DNA of 64,000 nt from Pseudomonas nitroreducens NBRC 12694. Its GTDB lineage: Bacteria > Pseudomonadota > Gammaproteobacteria > Pseudomonadales > Pseudomonadaceae. Within the stretch, counting starts at the first letter, position 1. Each line of letters begins with the position of its first letter. The stretch covers positions 186,001-250,000 of the forward strand of contig NZ_BDAI01000006.1 of the NCBI RefSeq assembly GCF_002091755.1, given 5' to 3'. Position numbers and translations under genes: made by a program. This document shows positions 1-7,805 of the stretch, piece by piece. The notes beneath the pieces are model-generated. The model was not told where the DNA came from. It saw only the letters and a list, made by a program, of their open reading frames with translations, and searched no databases.

Positions 1-617
1 CCTTCCAGCGCCAGCAGGGCCATCCAGGTGTGGGCCGGCGGTGCGTCGGCCGGTAGCAGTTGAGTGACGGCGTCCCGCAGCGCGGCGGGATACGGCACCT
101 GCAGCGGTTGCTGTACACCCAGGCTGTCGATGGCCTCCTTCAGTGCATCGATGCCTTCGCCGCGGGTCGACACCAGCGGCACCACCGGGCAACCCAATTC
201 CCGCGCCAGCGCCTCGCGGTCGATGTTCAGGCCCTGGGTGCGGGCGATATCGAGCATATTCAGCGCCACCACGCAGGGCAGGCCCATCTCGCGCAGCTGC
301 ACGGTGAGGTAGAGGTTGCGTTCGAGGTTGGTGGCGTCCACCACGTTGACCAGCACGTCCACCTCGCCATCGACGATGCAGCGCCGGGCGATCTGCTCGT
401 CCAGCGAGGCCTGGGTCGACAAGGTGGTCAGCGAATAGGTGCCGGGGAGGTCCACCAGGCGCACGCTGTGCCGCGCGGTGCGGAAGCTGCCTTCCTTGCG
501 TTCGACGGTCACGCCGGCCCAGTTGCCCACGCGCTGGCGGGAGCCGGTGAGCTGGTTGAACAGGGTGGTCTTGCCCGCGTTGGGGTTGCCGATCAGGCCG
601 ATGCGCAGTTCATCCAT
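1..617 (-). CDS. feoB: Ferrous iron transport protein B, N-terminal part (cut by window edge)
   Basis: FeoB is the inner-membrane Fe(II) permease, with a cytosolic G-protein domain ahead of its membrane segments. Only the first ~205 residues lie in the window, all within the G domain. Visible GTPase motifs are G1 GNPNAGKTT (10-18), G3 DLPG (56-59) and G4 NMLD (120-123). The start used is the ATG whose reading begins MDELRIGLIGNPNAGK, the usual FeoB N-terminus. feoA lies 7 bases upstream on the same strand, so the two form an operon. The membrane part continues to the left of the window. Confidence 0.95.
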   Translation of the reverse strand, partial: MDELRIGLIGNPNAGKTTLFNQLTGSRQRVGNWAGVTVERKEGSFRTARHSVRLVDLPGTYSLTTLSTQASLDEQIARRCIVDGEVDVLVNVVDATNLERNLYLTVQLREMGLPCVVALNMLDIARTQGLNIDREALARELGCPVVPLVSTRGEGIDALKEAIDSLGVQQPLQVPYPAALRDAVTQLLPADAPPAHTWMALLALE

Positions 618-624
618 GGGTCGA

Positions 625-852
625 TCAGTCCTGCGCTTCGAGCTGGAGGAAGGCCAGATCGCGGCGGCGCAGGACCAGGCTGCACTGGCGGGTATCCACC
701 TGCACCGGATCGCCCAGCGGCGCCACGCGGCGAACCTTCAGCTCGGCACCTGGCAGCAGCCCCATGGAGAACAGACGCTGGCGGAAGGCGGCGCCGATCC
801 CGGGCCGGTACCCCGCGATACGATACCGGCGTTGCGCTTGAAGATCGTGCAT
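625..852 (-). CDS. feoA: Ferrous iron transport protein A
   Basis: A small cytosolic SH3-like protein of 75 residues, the normal FeoA length, thought to act on the FeoB G domain during Fe(II) uptake. The family pattern is visible in RYRIAGYRPGIGAAFRQRL followed by MGLLPGAELKVRRVAPLGDP and a C-terminal LRRRDLAFLQL. It is the first gene of feoAB, just upstream of feoB. A Fur-like box lies about 36 bases before its start, so iron repression is expected. Confidence 0.93.
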   Translation of the reverse strand: MHDLQAQRRYRIAGYRPGIGAAFRQRLFSMGLLPGAELKVRRVAPLGDPVQVDTRQCSLVLRRRDLAFLQLEAQD

Positions 853-887
853 GGAAAGCCTCCGGGCGAATGATCGAACAAGGGGAG

Positions 888-906
888 AATCAGAATAACT
901 CTCATT
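888..906. promoter_or_regulatory. Putative Fur box upstream of feoAB
   Basis: On the minus strand the site reads AATGAGAGTTATTCTGATT. It matches the extended Fur consensus AATGATAATCATTATCATT at 14 of 19 positions by eye. Its place just before feoA fits iron-dependent repression of ferrous uptake. This is inferred from sequence only. Confidence 0.55.
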
Positions 907-994
907 TGTTAGCGATTATTCGCTTCGAAGCCCGCCCTGAAACTGATTCAAGACAAGAATTGCCGTGACTACTCCCAAAGAGGGATGGCCAATG

Positions 995-1030
995 AAAAGC
1001 CCCCGGACCGTTCGGTGCGGGGGCCTTTTT
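995..1030 (-). terminator. Rho-independent terminator of the coiled-coil protein gene
   Basis: A GC-rich hairpin with arms GCCCCCG and CGGGGGC around a short loop is flanked by A-runs and T-runs on both sides. It lies just after the stop of the minus-strand gene at 1042-1881 and could also stop transcription from the other side. Confidence 0.8.
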
Positions 1031-1041
1031 CAGACCGCGGT

Positions 1042-1881
1042 TCAGCGCGTGCTGATCTGCTGCTGGAGGTTCTGCATCTGCTGCTGCAGGGTGTTGATGT
1101 TGCGCATCACCTGGATGCGGAATACATCGAACTCCTTGGTATCGCTGTTGGCCTGGCCCTGGCGGCCATCGACTTCGGAGCGCAGCACGAAAAGGTCGTC
1201 CTGCAGGCTCTTGATCGCCTTGGACTGGCTACCGTCCTTCTTCAGGTTGGCGACTTCCGTGTTGAGCGCCTGGATCTGCTGGTTGGCGGCGGCGAGGTCG
1301 GCCTGCACGTTCTTGAACTTGGCCTGCTCGTCGGAAATGGTCTTGAGCTTGGCGTCCAGCTGGGCCACCAGTTGCGCGGCACTTTCCTGTTGCGCCTTGA
1401 GGTCGTCGCTGATCTGCGCCAGGCGCTTGCCCTGGGCGCCGTCGAATTCCGACAGGGAAATCTGCTGCGCCTTGGCCTGCTCGGCCAGGCGGCCCTGCAG
1501 TTGCTTGACCTGCAGCTTCAGCGCCTCGCGGTCGCTCATGCCATTGGATTCGTTGGCGACGAACTTGCCGCGGATGTCGTCCAGGCGCCCGGCGGCCTCC
1601 TCGCTGATCTTGGCGAAGCTTTCCTGGGTGGCGATCAGTTGCTGCTCCATGAGCAGCAGTTGCTGGTGGCTCCACCAGCCCACACCGGCCAGGGCGATGG
1701 CCATAGCTGCGACCAGCGCCCACAGCGCACCGGTCCCGCCGCCACGTTTCACCGGCGAGGGCAGCGGACGTCCGCTGGGCTCGACCACACGGCGCGGGTG
1801 ATGGCCGAATTCGTCGCGGTCGGCGGCGTCGGTGGAAAGGTGGGGCACATCATCGAATTCGTCGAACGTGTCATTACGCAT
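1042..1881 (-). CDS. Single-pass inner-membrane coiled-coil protein (PA4360-like)
   Basis: 279 residues. A hydrophilic N-terminus (1-48) is followed by one membrane segment at about 50-70 (ALWALVAAMAIALAGVGWW). From about 75 to the end there is a Gln/Ala/Lys-rich heptad pattern with no obvious breaks, as expected of a long coiled coil. The layout suggests a periplasmic coiled coil anchored in the inner membrane. P. aeruginosa has a gene here, next to feoA, that is annotated loosely as a chromosome-segregation ATPase. No ATPase motif is visible in this protein, so I do not adopt that name. A terminator follows directly. Confidence 0.8.
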   Translation of the reverse strand: MRNDTFDEFDDVPHLSTDAADRDEFGHHPRRVVEPSGRPLPSPVKRGGGTGALWALVAAMAIALAGVGWWSHQQLLLMEQQLIATQESFAKISEEAAGRLDDIRGKFVANESNGMSDREALKLQVKQLQGRLAEQAKAQQISLSEFDGAQGKRLAQISDDLKAQQESAAQLVAQLDAKLKTISDEQAKFKNVQADLAAANQQIQALNTEVANLKKDGSQSKAIKSLQDDLFVLRSEVDGRQGQANSDTKEFDVFRIQVMRNINTLQQQMQNLQQQISTR

Positions 1882-2142
1882 GGAATGAACCTGTGGGGAT
1901 GAAGCGGCGTGTTGCCTGCGCAGGGCGCAGTATATCCGTTCGCATGACTCTGAGAGCAGCCTGGGAGCAGCGTGCCATCACAGGGCGTCACGCACCTCGT
2001 CGGCGCACAGAAGACCTGTGACGGAGGGCGCAGTTCCCCAGGCGACCCGCCAATAGTGGCTTTGCGACATCGTGGCACGCCCCTTGCTCCTGCTCCCGAT
2101 ACTTGGCGCCGCTTTGGCGCCCTTCGCGGGGGAGGAAGTCGG

Positions 2143-2436
2143 GTGATCGAACTCAACAAGGCCATCCTGGATTGCATGCGCGAATTGCGCCGCCGTCTGC
2201 GTGAAGAACAGGCACTGGAGATCCAGTACCAGCAGAGCGATGCCATCGAGCGAATGCTGCGCGCCTGTGCCGATTCCAGTTGCGAGGAGACCCGCCACTT
2301 GGGCGAGCGCCTCAGCGAGCTGAGCGGCATACAGCTACCGCGCCTGGTGCAGGAGCCGAGCTTCCTGCCAATGCAGGGCGGCGGCGAGCAACAGTATTCC
2401 GGCCCACTGCGTGGCGGTGCTCGCGCACCACGCTAG
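2143..2436 (+). CDS. Small conserved-looking helical protein, function unknown
   Basis: 97 residues from a GTG start preceded by a good ribosome binding site (GGGGAGGAAG at about 2129-2138). An open frame extends further upstream to 1972, but the residues before the GTG are low-quality Pro/Arg-rich sequence, so I use the GTG. The protein is charged and helical (KAILDCMRELRRRLREEQ), with Cys residues in the middle and a Pro/Gly-rich tail. No domain is recognised. The gene is convergent with the epimerase gene at 2466. Confidence 0.55.
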   Translation: MIELNKAILDCMRELRRRLREEQALEIQYQQSDAIERMLRACADSSCEETRHLGERLSELSGIQLPRLVQEPSFLPMQGGGEQQYSGPLRGGARAPR

Positions 2437-2465
2437 GCAGAGAAGGCTCTCGCAGGAGCGCGCCT

Positions 2466-3455
2466 CTACATGCCGCGCAACCGCCACCAGTCACAGAACT
2501 CGTCCAGCGCATCCCACAGGCTGTTCTGCGGGTCGTAGTCGAGGTACTGGCGCGCACGGGAGATATCCAGGGAGAAGTCCTTGGCCATCACCGCCATGCC
2601 CAGGCGATGCAGGGTCGGCTCCGGGCGACCGGGCAGGACCTTGCACACGCCCTCGTTGATCAGCGCCAGGTTGTACGCCAACCCGTAGGGCATGTGCCGC
2701 TCCACCGGCTGCATGTCCAGTCGGCGCAGCACGTAGTTCACCACGTCCCACAACGGCAGCGGCTGCCCGTTGCTGATGTTGTAGGCCTGGCCGAGCGCCG
2801 CATCGCCCGCCATCAGGCTGGAGAACAACGCGTCGTTGAGGTTCTGGATGCTGGTGAAGTCCACCTTGTTCAGGCCCTGGCCGATGATGCGCAGGCGGCC
2901 CTTGCGGTGCGCGGCGATCATCCGCGGGAAGATGCTGGTGTCGCCGGCGCCGGTGACGAAGCGCGGGCGCAGCGCCAGCACTTCCAGGCCGAACTCCTGG
3001 GCGCCGAGGGCGACCAGTTCCGACTGATACTTGGTCGAGCCGTAATGGTTGGCGAAGCGCTTGGGCACCTGTTCTTCATTGATGCCGACATGGGACTGGC
3101 CGTCGAAATAGATCGATGGCGAGGACAGGTGCACCAAACGGCGGACCTTCTGCTTCAGGCACGCCTCGACGATGGCCTCGGTCATCACCACGTTGGCCTG
3201 GTGGAAGTACTCGTGGCTGCCCCACACACCGACCGCACCAGCGCAATGCACCACGGCGTCGACGTCGCTGCACAGCGCGCGCACCAGCGCCGGGTCCGAC
3301 AGGTCGCCGGCCATGAACTCCGCGCCACGCGCCACCAGCGGCTGCAGCGCTTCCTCGCGGCGTCCGTTCACCCGTACCGCCAGCCCCTGCTCCAGGGCGA
3401 AGCGAGCGAAACGCCCGCCAATGAACCCGCTGGCTCCGGTGACCAGAATCTTCAT
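2466..3455 (-). CDS. NAD(P)-dependent epimerase/dehydratase family oxidoreductase
   Basis: 329 residues, an extended short-chain dehydrogenase. The Rossmann motif GASGFIGG is at residues 7-14. The catalytic YxxxK is in NHYGSTKYQ, and the LSSPSIYFDG segment lies before it. The family resembles 3-beta-hydroxysteroid dehydrogenase/isomerase-type sugar or sterol oxidoreductases; the substrate is unknown. The open frame continues upstream across the next gene, but MKILVTGASGFIGG is the standard family N-terminus, so the start is set there. It matches the 'probable oxidoreductase' position PA4361 beside feo in P. aeruginosa. Confidence 0.85.
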   Translation of the reverse strand: MKILVTGASGFIGGRFARFALEQGLAVRVNGRREEALQPLVARGAEFMAGDLSDPALVRALCSDVDAVVHCAGAVGVWGSHEYFHQANVVMTEAIVEACLKQKVRRLVHLSSPSIYFDGQSHVGINEEQVPKRFANHYGSTKYQSELVALGAQEFGLEVLALRPRFVTGAGDTSIFPRMIAAHRKGRLRIIGQGLNKVDFTSIQNLNDALFSSLMAGDAALGQAYNISNGQPLPLWDVVNYVLRRLDMQPVERHMPYGLAYNLALINEGVCKVLPGRPEPTLHRLGMAVMAKDFSLDISRARQYLDYDPQNSLWDALDEFCDWWRLRGM

Positions 3456-3647
3456 GCACGCCACTCCTGTTTTTATTTCCGGCGACTCTATCAGCCGCCG
3501 CACGCTACCACTCTGGCCTTGCACGCCAGAAACGAATCCTTGCAGACCGCAGCGAGCCGGCAGGGTTGCACGACTTGAGATCGGCGACATGCCGGGGGTA
3601 GTTGCGACTACCCTTGAGGCACTCACGCGTATCCACGAGGCCACATC

Positions 3648-4709
3648 ATGAGCAAGTCCCACTGGATGATCTACGGCGCCAACGGCTACACCGGCCGGCT
3701 GGTGGCCGAGCAGGCGCAACGCGAAGGCCTGACGCCGATCCTCGGCGGCCGCAACCCGGCCAGCCTGCATGCGCTGGGCAGTTCGCTGGGACTGGAGTGC
3801 CGGGTGTTCGACCTGAACGACAGCGCCGCCGCCCTGGCTGCGCTGGAAGATATCGCCGTGGTCGCCAACTGCGCGGGCCCCTTCTCCGCCACCGCCGCGC
3901 CGATGATCGAGGCGTGCATCGCCAGCGGCGCCCATTACGTCGACATCACCGGGGAGATATCCGTCTTCGAATACGCCCACGGCCTCGACGAAGTGGCGCG
4001 CACGGCAGGCGTGGCGATCTGCCCCGGCGTCGGCTTCGACGTGATCCCCACCGACTGCGTCGCCGCCTGCCTCAAGGAAGCCATGCCCGACGCCACGTCC
4101 CTGGCGCTGGGCTTCGACAGCGGCAGCGGCCTTTCGCCGGGTACCGCCAAGACCACCGTCGAAGGCCTCAAGCTGGGCGGCAAGGTGCGCGAAGCCGGCC
4201 GCCTGCGCGACGTGCCGTTGGGCTACAAGCGCCGCGACATCGACTTCGGCCGCGGCCTCAAGCATGCCGTGACCATTCCCTGGGGCGACGTGGCGACAGC
4301 CTATTACTCCACCGGCATCGGCGACATCGAGGTCTACCTGCCGGTGCCGCCCGCCGCCGCCATCGGCATGCGCGTGATGGACAGCTTGCGCCCGCTGCTG
4401 GGCCGCGACCGCGTGCAGGACTGGCTCAAGGAGCAGGTGGAGAAGCGCGTCCACGGCCCGGACGAAGTGGCGCGCGGCAAGCTGCGCACCTGGGTCTGGG
4501 GCGAAGTGCGCAATGCCCGTGGCGAACGCTGCACGGCGCGCCTGGAAACGGCCAACGGCTATGACGTGACCATCCACGGCGTGCTCTTCGCGGTGCGCCA
4601 TCTGCTGGCCAATCCCACCAGCGTCGGCTACTTCACACCGTCGAAGCTCTTCGGCGCGCGCTGCATCGAGCAGTTGCCCGGCAGCGGCAGCATCGTCATT
4701 CGCGGCTGA
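3648..4709 (+). CDS. Saccharopine dehydrogenase-like NAD(P)-binding protein
   Basis: 353 residues. The N-terminal Rossmann motif YGANGYTGRLVAEQA (9-23) and the pattern GGRNPASL are typical of the saccharopine-dehydrogenase NADP-binding family, including trans-acting enoyl reductases. The middle region has CPGVGFDVIPTDCVA, common in this family of integral or peripheral proteins. No lysine-pathway neighbours are present, so a role in saccharopine metabolism is unlikely and the substrate is unknown. Its 3' end overlaps the convergent argP gene by 14 bases. Confidence 0.8.
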   Translation: MSKSHWMIYGANGYTGRLVAEQAQREGLTPILGGRNPASLHALGSSLGLECRVFDLNDSAAALAALEDIAVVANCAGPFSATAAPMIEACIASGAHYVDITGEISVFEYAHGLDEVARTAGVAICPGVGFDVIPTDCVAACLKEAMPDATSLALGFDSGSGLSPGTAKTTVEGLKLGGKVREAGRLRDVPLGYKRRDIDFGRGLKHAVTIPWGDVATAYYSTGIGDIEVYLPVPPAAAIGMRVMDSLRPLLGRDRVQDWLKEQVEKRVHGPDEVARGKLRTWVWGEVRNARGERCTARLETANGYDVTIHGVLFAVRHLLANPTSVGYFTPSKLFGARCIEQLPGSGSIVIRG

Positions 4710-5595
4710 TCGGCACCATCAGCCCCGGCGCCTTCGCCAGCAGGTGCCGGGTCAGCGCGGCGAGCAGTTCGCCGCCGTTGCGCCAGTGGTGCCAGTAAAG
4801 CGGAACGTCGATCACCCGCCCCGGCAGCATGTCCACCAGCTCACCGCGTTCCAGCTCGCCGCGCACCTGCTGCTCGGGCACCAGCCCCCAGCCGAGGCCG
4901 CCACTGGTCATGCGCACGAAGCCCTCGGAAGACGGGCACAGGTGGTAGCTGAAGTGACCATCGACGCCCAGGTCCTTCAGGTAGCGGTGCTGCAGTTGAT
5001 CGTCCGGCCCGTAGACGATGGCCGGGGCGCGCACCAGCCCTTCGGGCTTCACTCCCTTGGGGAAATGCCGGGCAATGAATTCCGGGCTGGCCAGCCCGCG
5101 ATAGCGCATGGCGCCCAATGGCTCGCAGCGCCCGCCGGCCACCGGGCGCGGGCTGGCACAAACACAACCGGCCACCTCGCCGGCGCGCATGCGCTTGAGG
5201 CCGACTTCCTGGTCCTCGACGACAAGGTCCAGCAACACATGGCGCTCGCCACAGAAGTCCCCGACCGCCTGCGCCCACCAGGTCGCCAGGCTGTCGGCGT
5301 TCAGCGCCAGGCGCAGGCGCTCGGGCGCAGCGCCGTCGTCCAGCGCAGGCACCGATTGCTGCAGGTCGCCCTCCAGCAGGCGCACCTGCTGCACATGGTT
5401 GAGCAGGCGCTGGCCGAGATCGGTCGGTTGCGGCCGCGCCGCGCGCACCAGCACCGGCTGGCCGACCCGCGCCTCGAGCAGCTTGATGCGCTGGGAAATC
5501 GCCGACTGCGACAGCCCCAGCACCTGGGCGCCGCGCTCGAAACCACCCTGTTCCACCACGGCGGCCAGGGCGGCAAGCAGCTTGTAGTCGAACAT
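4696..5595 (-). CDS. argP: LysR-family regulator ArgP (IciA)
   Basis: About 299 residues. The N-terminal winged HTH is plain (LAAVVEQGGFERGAQVLG, then SQSAISQRIKLLEARVG), followed by a LysR effector-binding domain. In Pseudomonas and E. coli, ArgP activates the basic amino-acid exporter argO in response to arginine or lysine. Two in-frame ATGs exist; the downstream one is used because AGGA lies 9 bases before it, against 3 for the upstream one (5601). The gene is divergent from the ACT-protein/argO pair, as expected for the ArgP-argO regulatory layout. Confidence 0.88.
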   Translation of the reverse strand: MFDYKLLAALAAVVEQGGFERGAQVLGLSQSAISQRIKLLEARVGQPVLVRAARPQPTDLGQRLLNHVQQVRLLEGDLQQSVPALDDGAAPERLRLALNADSLATWWAQAVGDFCGERHVLLDLVVEDQEVGLKRMRAGEVAGCVCASPRPVAGGRCEPLGAMRYRGLASPEFIARHFPKGVKPEGLVRAPAIVYGPDDQLQHRYLKDLGVDGHFSYHLCPSSEGFVRMTSGGLGWGLVPEQQVRGELERGELVDMLPGRVIDVPLYWHHWRNGGELLAALTRHLLAKAPGLMVPISRE

Positions 5596-5693
5596 GATCA
5601 TTTTTCCTAATGAGATATCAGCAGTATTGGTTTTTCTTATACCCGCGAAAACCAGACAATCGCCAGCACTCCCTACTCGACGGACTGATCCTC

Positions 5694-6101
5694 ATGGCTG
5701 GCGAAACCTCCCTGGCCGCGCTGCTGCGCGACATGACCCCGGTGCTCAATGACGGCGAATACGTCTATTGCACCTTGCCCGACGGGCAAATACCCGCCGG
5801 CCTGCAGCCGCTGGGCAGCTTCCGTGAAAGCGAAGGGTTGACGCTGATCCTGCCCCGCGCCGAGGCAGAACAGGCAGGGCTGGCCTTCGACTACGTCGCC
5901 GCGTGGCTGACCCTCGAAGTGCACTCGGCATTGCAGGCGGTGGGCCTCACCGCCGCCGTCGCGACGGCCCTGGCCAAGGCCGGGATCAGCTGCAACGTGG
6001 TCGCCGCCTGGTACCACGACCATCTGTTCGTGGCCCACGCCGACGGCCCGCGCGCGCTGGACGTCTTGCACGCGCTCACGCTCGACCCGGAAGGGATCTG
6101 A
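5694..6101 (+). CDS. ACT-like domain protein (DUF2241 type)
   Basis: 135 residues made of two ACT-like halves: LLRDMTPVLNDGEYVYCTLP at the N-terminus and LTAAVATALAKAGISCNVVA with YHDHLFVAHAD in the second half. ACT-like folds often bind amino acids, which fits its place between argP and argO, but no binding has been shown from sequence. The frame is open from 5610. ATG 5694 (MAGETSLAALLRDM) gives the family-length protein. The stop is 3 bases before argO, so the two are probably co-transcribed. Confidence 0.8.
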   Translation: MAGETSLAALLRDMTPVLNDGEYVYCTLPDGQIPAGLQPLGSFRESEGLTLILPRAEAEQAGLAFDYVAAWLTLEVHSALQAVGLTAAVATALAKAGISCNVVAAWYHDHLFVAHADGPRALDVLHALTLDPEGI

Positions 6102-6104
6102 ATC

Positions 6105-6707
6105 ATGTGGCAGAGCTATCTCAACGGCATCCTGGTCGCCGCCGGGCTGATCATCGCCATCGGCGCGCAGAACGCCTTCGTCCTCTCCCAGAGCCTGCGC
6201 CGCGAGCATCACCTGTCGGTCGCCGCGCTGTGCGTGGCCTGTGACGCCATCCTGGTCAGCGCCGGGGTGTTCGGCCTGGCGAAAATCCTCGCCGAGAACC
6301 CGACGCTGCTGGCCATCGCCCGCTGGGGCGGTGTCACCTTCCTGGTCTGGTACGGCCTCAAGGCACTGCGTCGTGCAGTCGCACCCGAGGCCATGGCCAA
6401 CGCCGGAGAAACCGGCCCGCGCTCGCGCCGCACCGTGCTGATGGCCGCGCTGGCGGTTACCCTGCTCAATCCCCACGTCTACCTCGACACCGTGCTGCTG
6501 ATCGGTTCACTCGGCGCCCAGCAGGCCGCCCCCGGCGCCTACGCCATGGGCGCGGCCAGCGCATCCCTGCTGTGGTTCTTCACCCTGGCCTTCGGTGCCG
6601 CCTGGCTCGCGCCCTGGCTGGCGCGCCCTGCCACCTGGCGCCTGGTGGACCTGATGGTCGCCGTGATGATGCTGGGCATGGCCGCGCAACTGGTGTTTGC
6701 CGCCTGA
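6105..6707 (+). CDS. argO: LysE/ArgO-family amino-acid exporter
   Basis: 200 residues, the usual LysE-family length, with about six hydrophobic segments. The N-terminal signature IAIGAQNAFVLSQSLRREH is characteristic of LysE/ArgO exporters, and the LNPHVYLDTVLLIGS motif is in the middle. It acts in the inner membrane and exports basic amino acids or toxic analogues such as canavanine. It lies next to the divergent argP regulator, which strongly supports the ArgO assignment over a generic RhtB exporter. Confidence 0.9.
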   Translation: MWQSYLNGILVAAGLIIAIGAQNAFVLSQSLRREHHLSVAALCVACDAILVSAGVFGLAKILAENPTLLAIARWGGVTFLVWYGLKALRRAVAPEAMANAGETGPRSRRTVLMAALAVTLLNPHVYLDTVLLIGSLGAQQAAPGAYAMGAASASLLWFFTLAFGAAWLAPWLARPATWRLVDLMVAVMMLGMAAQLVFAA

Positions 6708-7029
6708 TCCAAGCACTTCGCGGGAAAATAGTCCGAACGACGATCCGCCATCCCGGTCAGTCTAAGGTGGAGTGATTGCACGCAGCCCGCGACCTTGGGC
6801 CTTTGCCCCTACAGTTGCTGCGTGGATATGCCACAGGTCGGGTGCTATGATCCGACCTTCGCGGCGCCGGCGGGCTCTGAGCCTTCCGGACGCAACTGGC
6901 GCGCTGCCTGCCTCTTGATGGGGCGCATTGCAGCTACGCCCGGATGCCGCGACAAACATCGAACCGGCCCCGTGTACCGGTCGCGCGCTCGTCGCGCTAG
7001 CCCAGACTGAGTGAGATAGGAGAGAGACC
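6708..7029 (+). other. Intergenic region upstream of sodB
   Basis: 322 bases with no convincing gene; short open frames on both strands lack a ribosome binding site or coding character. A possible promoter (TGGATA, 17 bases, TATGAT at 6823-6851) would give sodB a leader of about 170 bases. The sodB ribosome binding site is TAGGAGAGAG just before 7030. Confidence 0.4.
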
Positions 7030-7611
7030 ATGGCTTTCGAATTGCCGCCGCTGCCTTACGCGAAGAACGCCCTTGAGCCGCACATTTCCGCGGAAACCCT
7101 GGAATACCACCACGACAAGCACCACAACACCTACGTCGTGAACCTGAACAACCTGGTTCCGGGTACCGAGTTCGAAGGCAAGAGCCTGGAAGACATCGTC
7201 AAGACCTCGTCGGGCGGCATCTTCAACAACGCAGCCCAGGTGTGGAACCACACCTTCTACTGGAACTGCCTGAGCCCCAACGGCGGTGGCCAGCCCACCG
7301 GCGCCCTGGCTGACGCCATCAACGCTGCCTTCGGTTCCTTCGACAAGTTCAAGGAAGAGTTCAGCAAGACCTCCATCGGCACCTTCGGCTCCGGCTGGGG
7401 TTGGCTGGTGAAGAAAGCCGACGGTTCCCTGGCCCTGGCCAGCACCATCGGCGCCGGCTGCCCGCTGACCAGCGGCGACACCCCGCTGCTGACCTGCGAC
7501 GTCTGGGAACACGCCTACTACATCGACTACCGCAACCTGCGTCCGAAGTACGTCGAGGCATTCTGGAACCTGGTCAACTGGGATTTCGTGGCCGAGCAGT
7601 TCGCTGCTTGA
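7030..7611 (+). CDS. sodB: Iron superoxide dismutase
   Basis: 193 residues. The enzyme converts superoxide to oxygen and hydrogen peroxide in the cytosol. Metal ligands are His27, His74, Asp157 and His161, in the standard SodB positions. The fingerprints NNAAQVWNHTFYWNC and DVWEHAYYIDYRN are intact. Family-specific residues around position 70-80 and AGCPLT point to the iron rather than the manganese type. A strong ribosome binding site precedes ATG 7030 and a terminator follows, so it is probably monocistronic. Confidence 0.97.
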   Translation: MAFELPPLPYAKNALEPHISAETLEYHHDKHHNTYVVNLNNLVPGTEFEGKSLEDIVKTSSGGIFNNAAQVWNHTFYWNCLSPNGGGQPTGALADAINAAFGSFDKFKEEFSKTSIGTFGSGWGWLVKKADGSLALASTIGAGCPLTSGDTPLLTCDVWEHAYYIDYRNLRPKYVEAFWNLVNWDFVAEQFAA

Positions 7612-7630
7612 TCGCACCCCGATTGATCTG

Positions 7631-7660
7631 AAAAAACCCGGCCCCGTGCCGGGTTTTTTC
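7631..7660 (+). terminator. Rho-independent terminator of sodB
   Basis: Inverted arms AACCCGGC and GCCGGGTT with a short loop, then a run of T. It lies 20 bases after the sodB stop. Confidence 0.9.
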
Positions 7661-7805
7661 GTAATGGGCGCGTAACGCCTTCGTGTCGGCTAACCTGAAA
7701 GGCCGGTACAGTCACGAAACACAACGATGGCCCTTTGACGCCATTGCGCCAATTGCCAATACTCAGCCCCAGTCGTTCGCCCCTGGCGAGAAACAAGGAA
7801 AGACC

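Noticed and set aside
1978..2298. 106-residue minus-strand frame opposite the small helical protein
   Set aside because: No ribosome binding site; the plus-strand frame has better codon character and a strong ribosome binding site.
2466..4601. 711-residue open frame on the minus strand
   Set aside because: Only the last 329 residues (2466-3455) are the epimerase; the rest is antisense to the saccharopine dehydrogenase-like gene and has no coding features.
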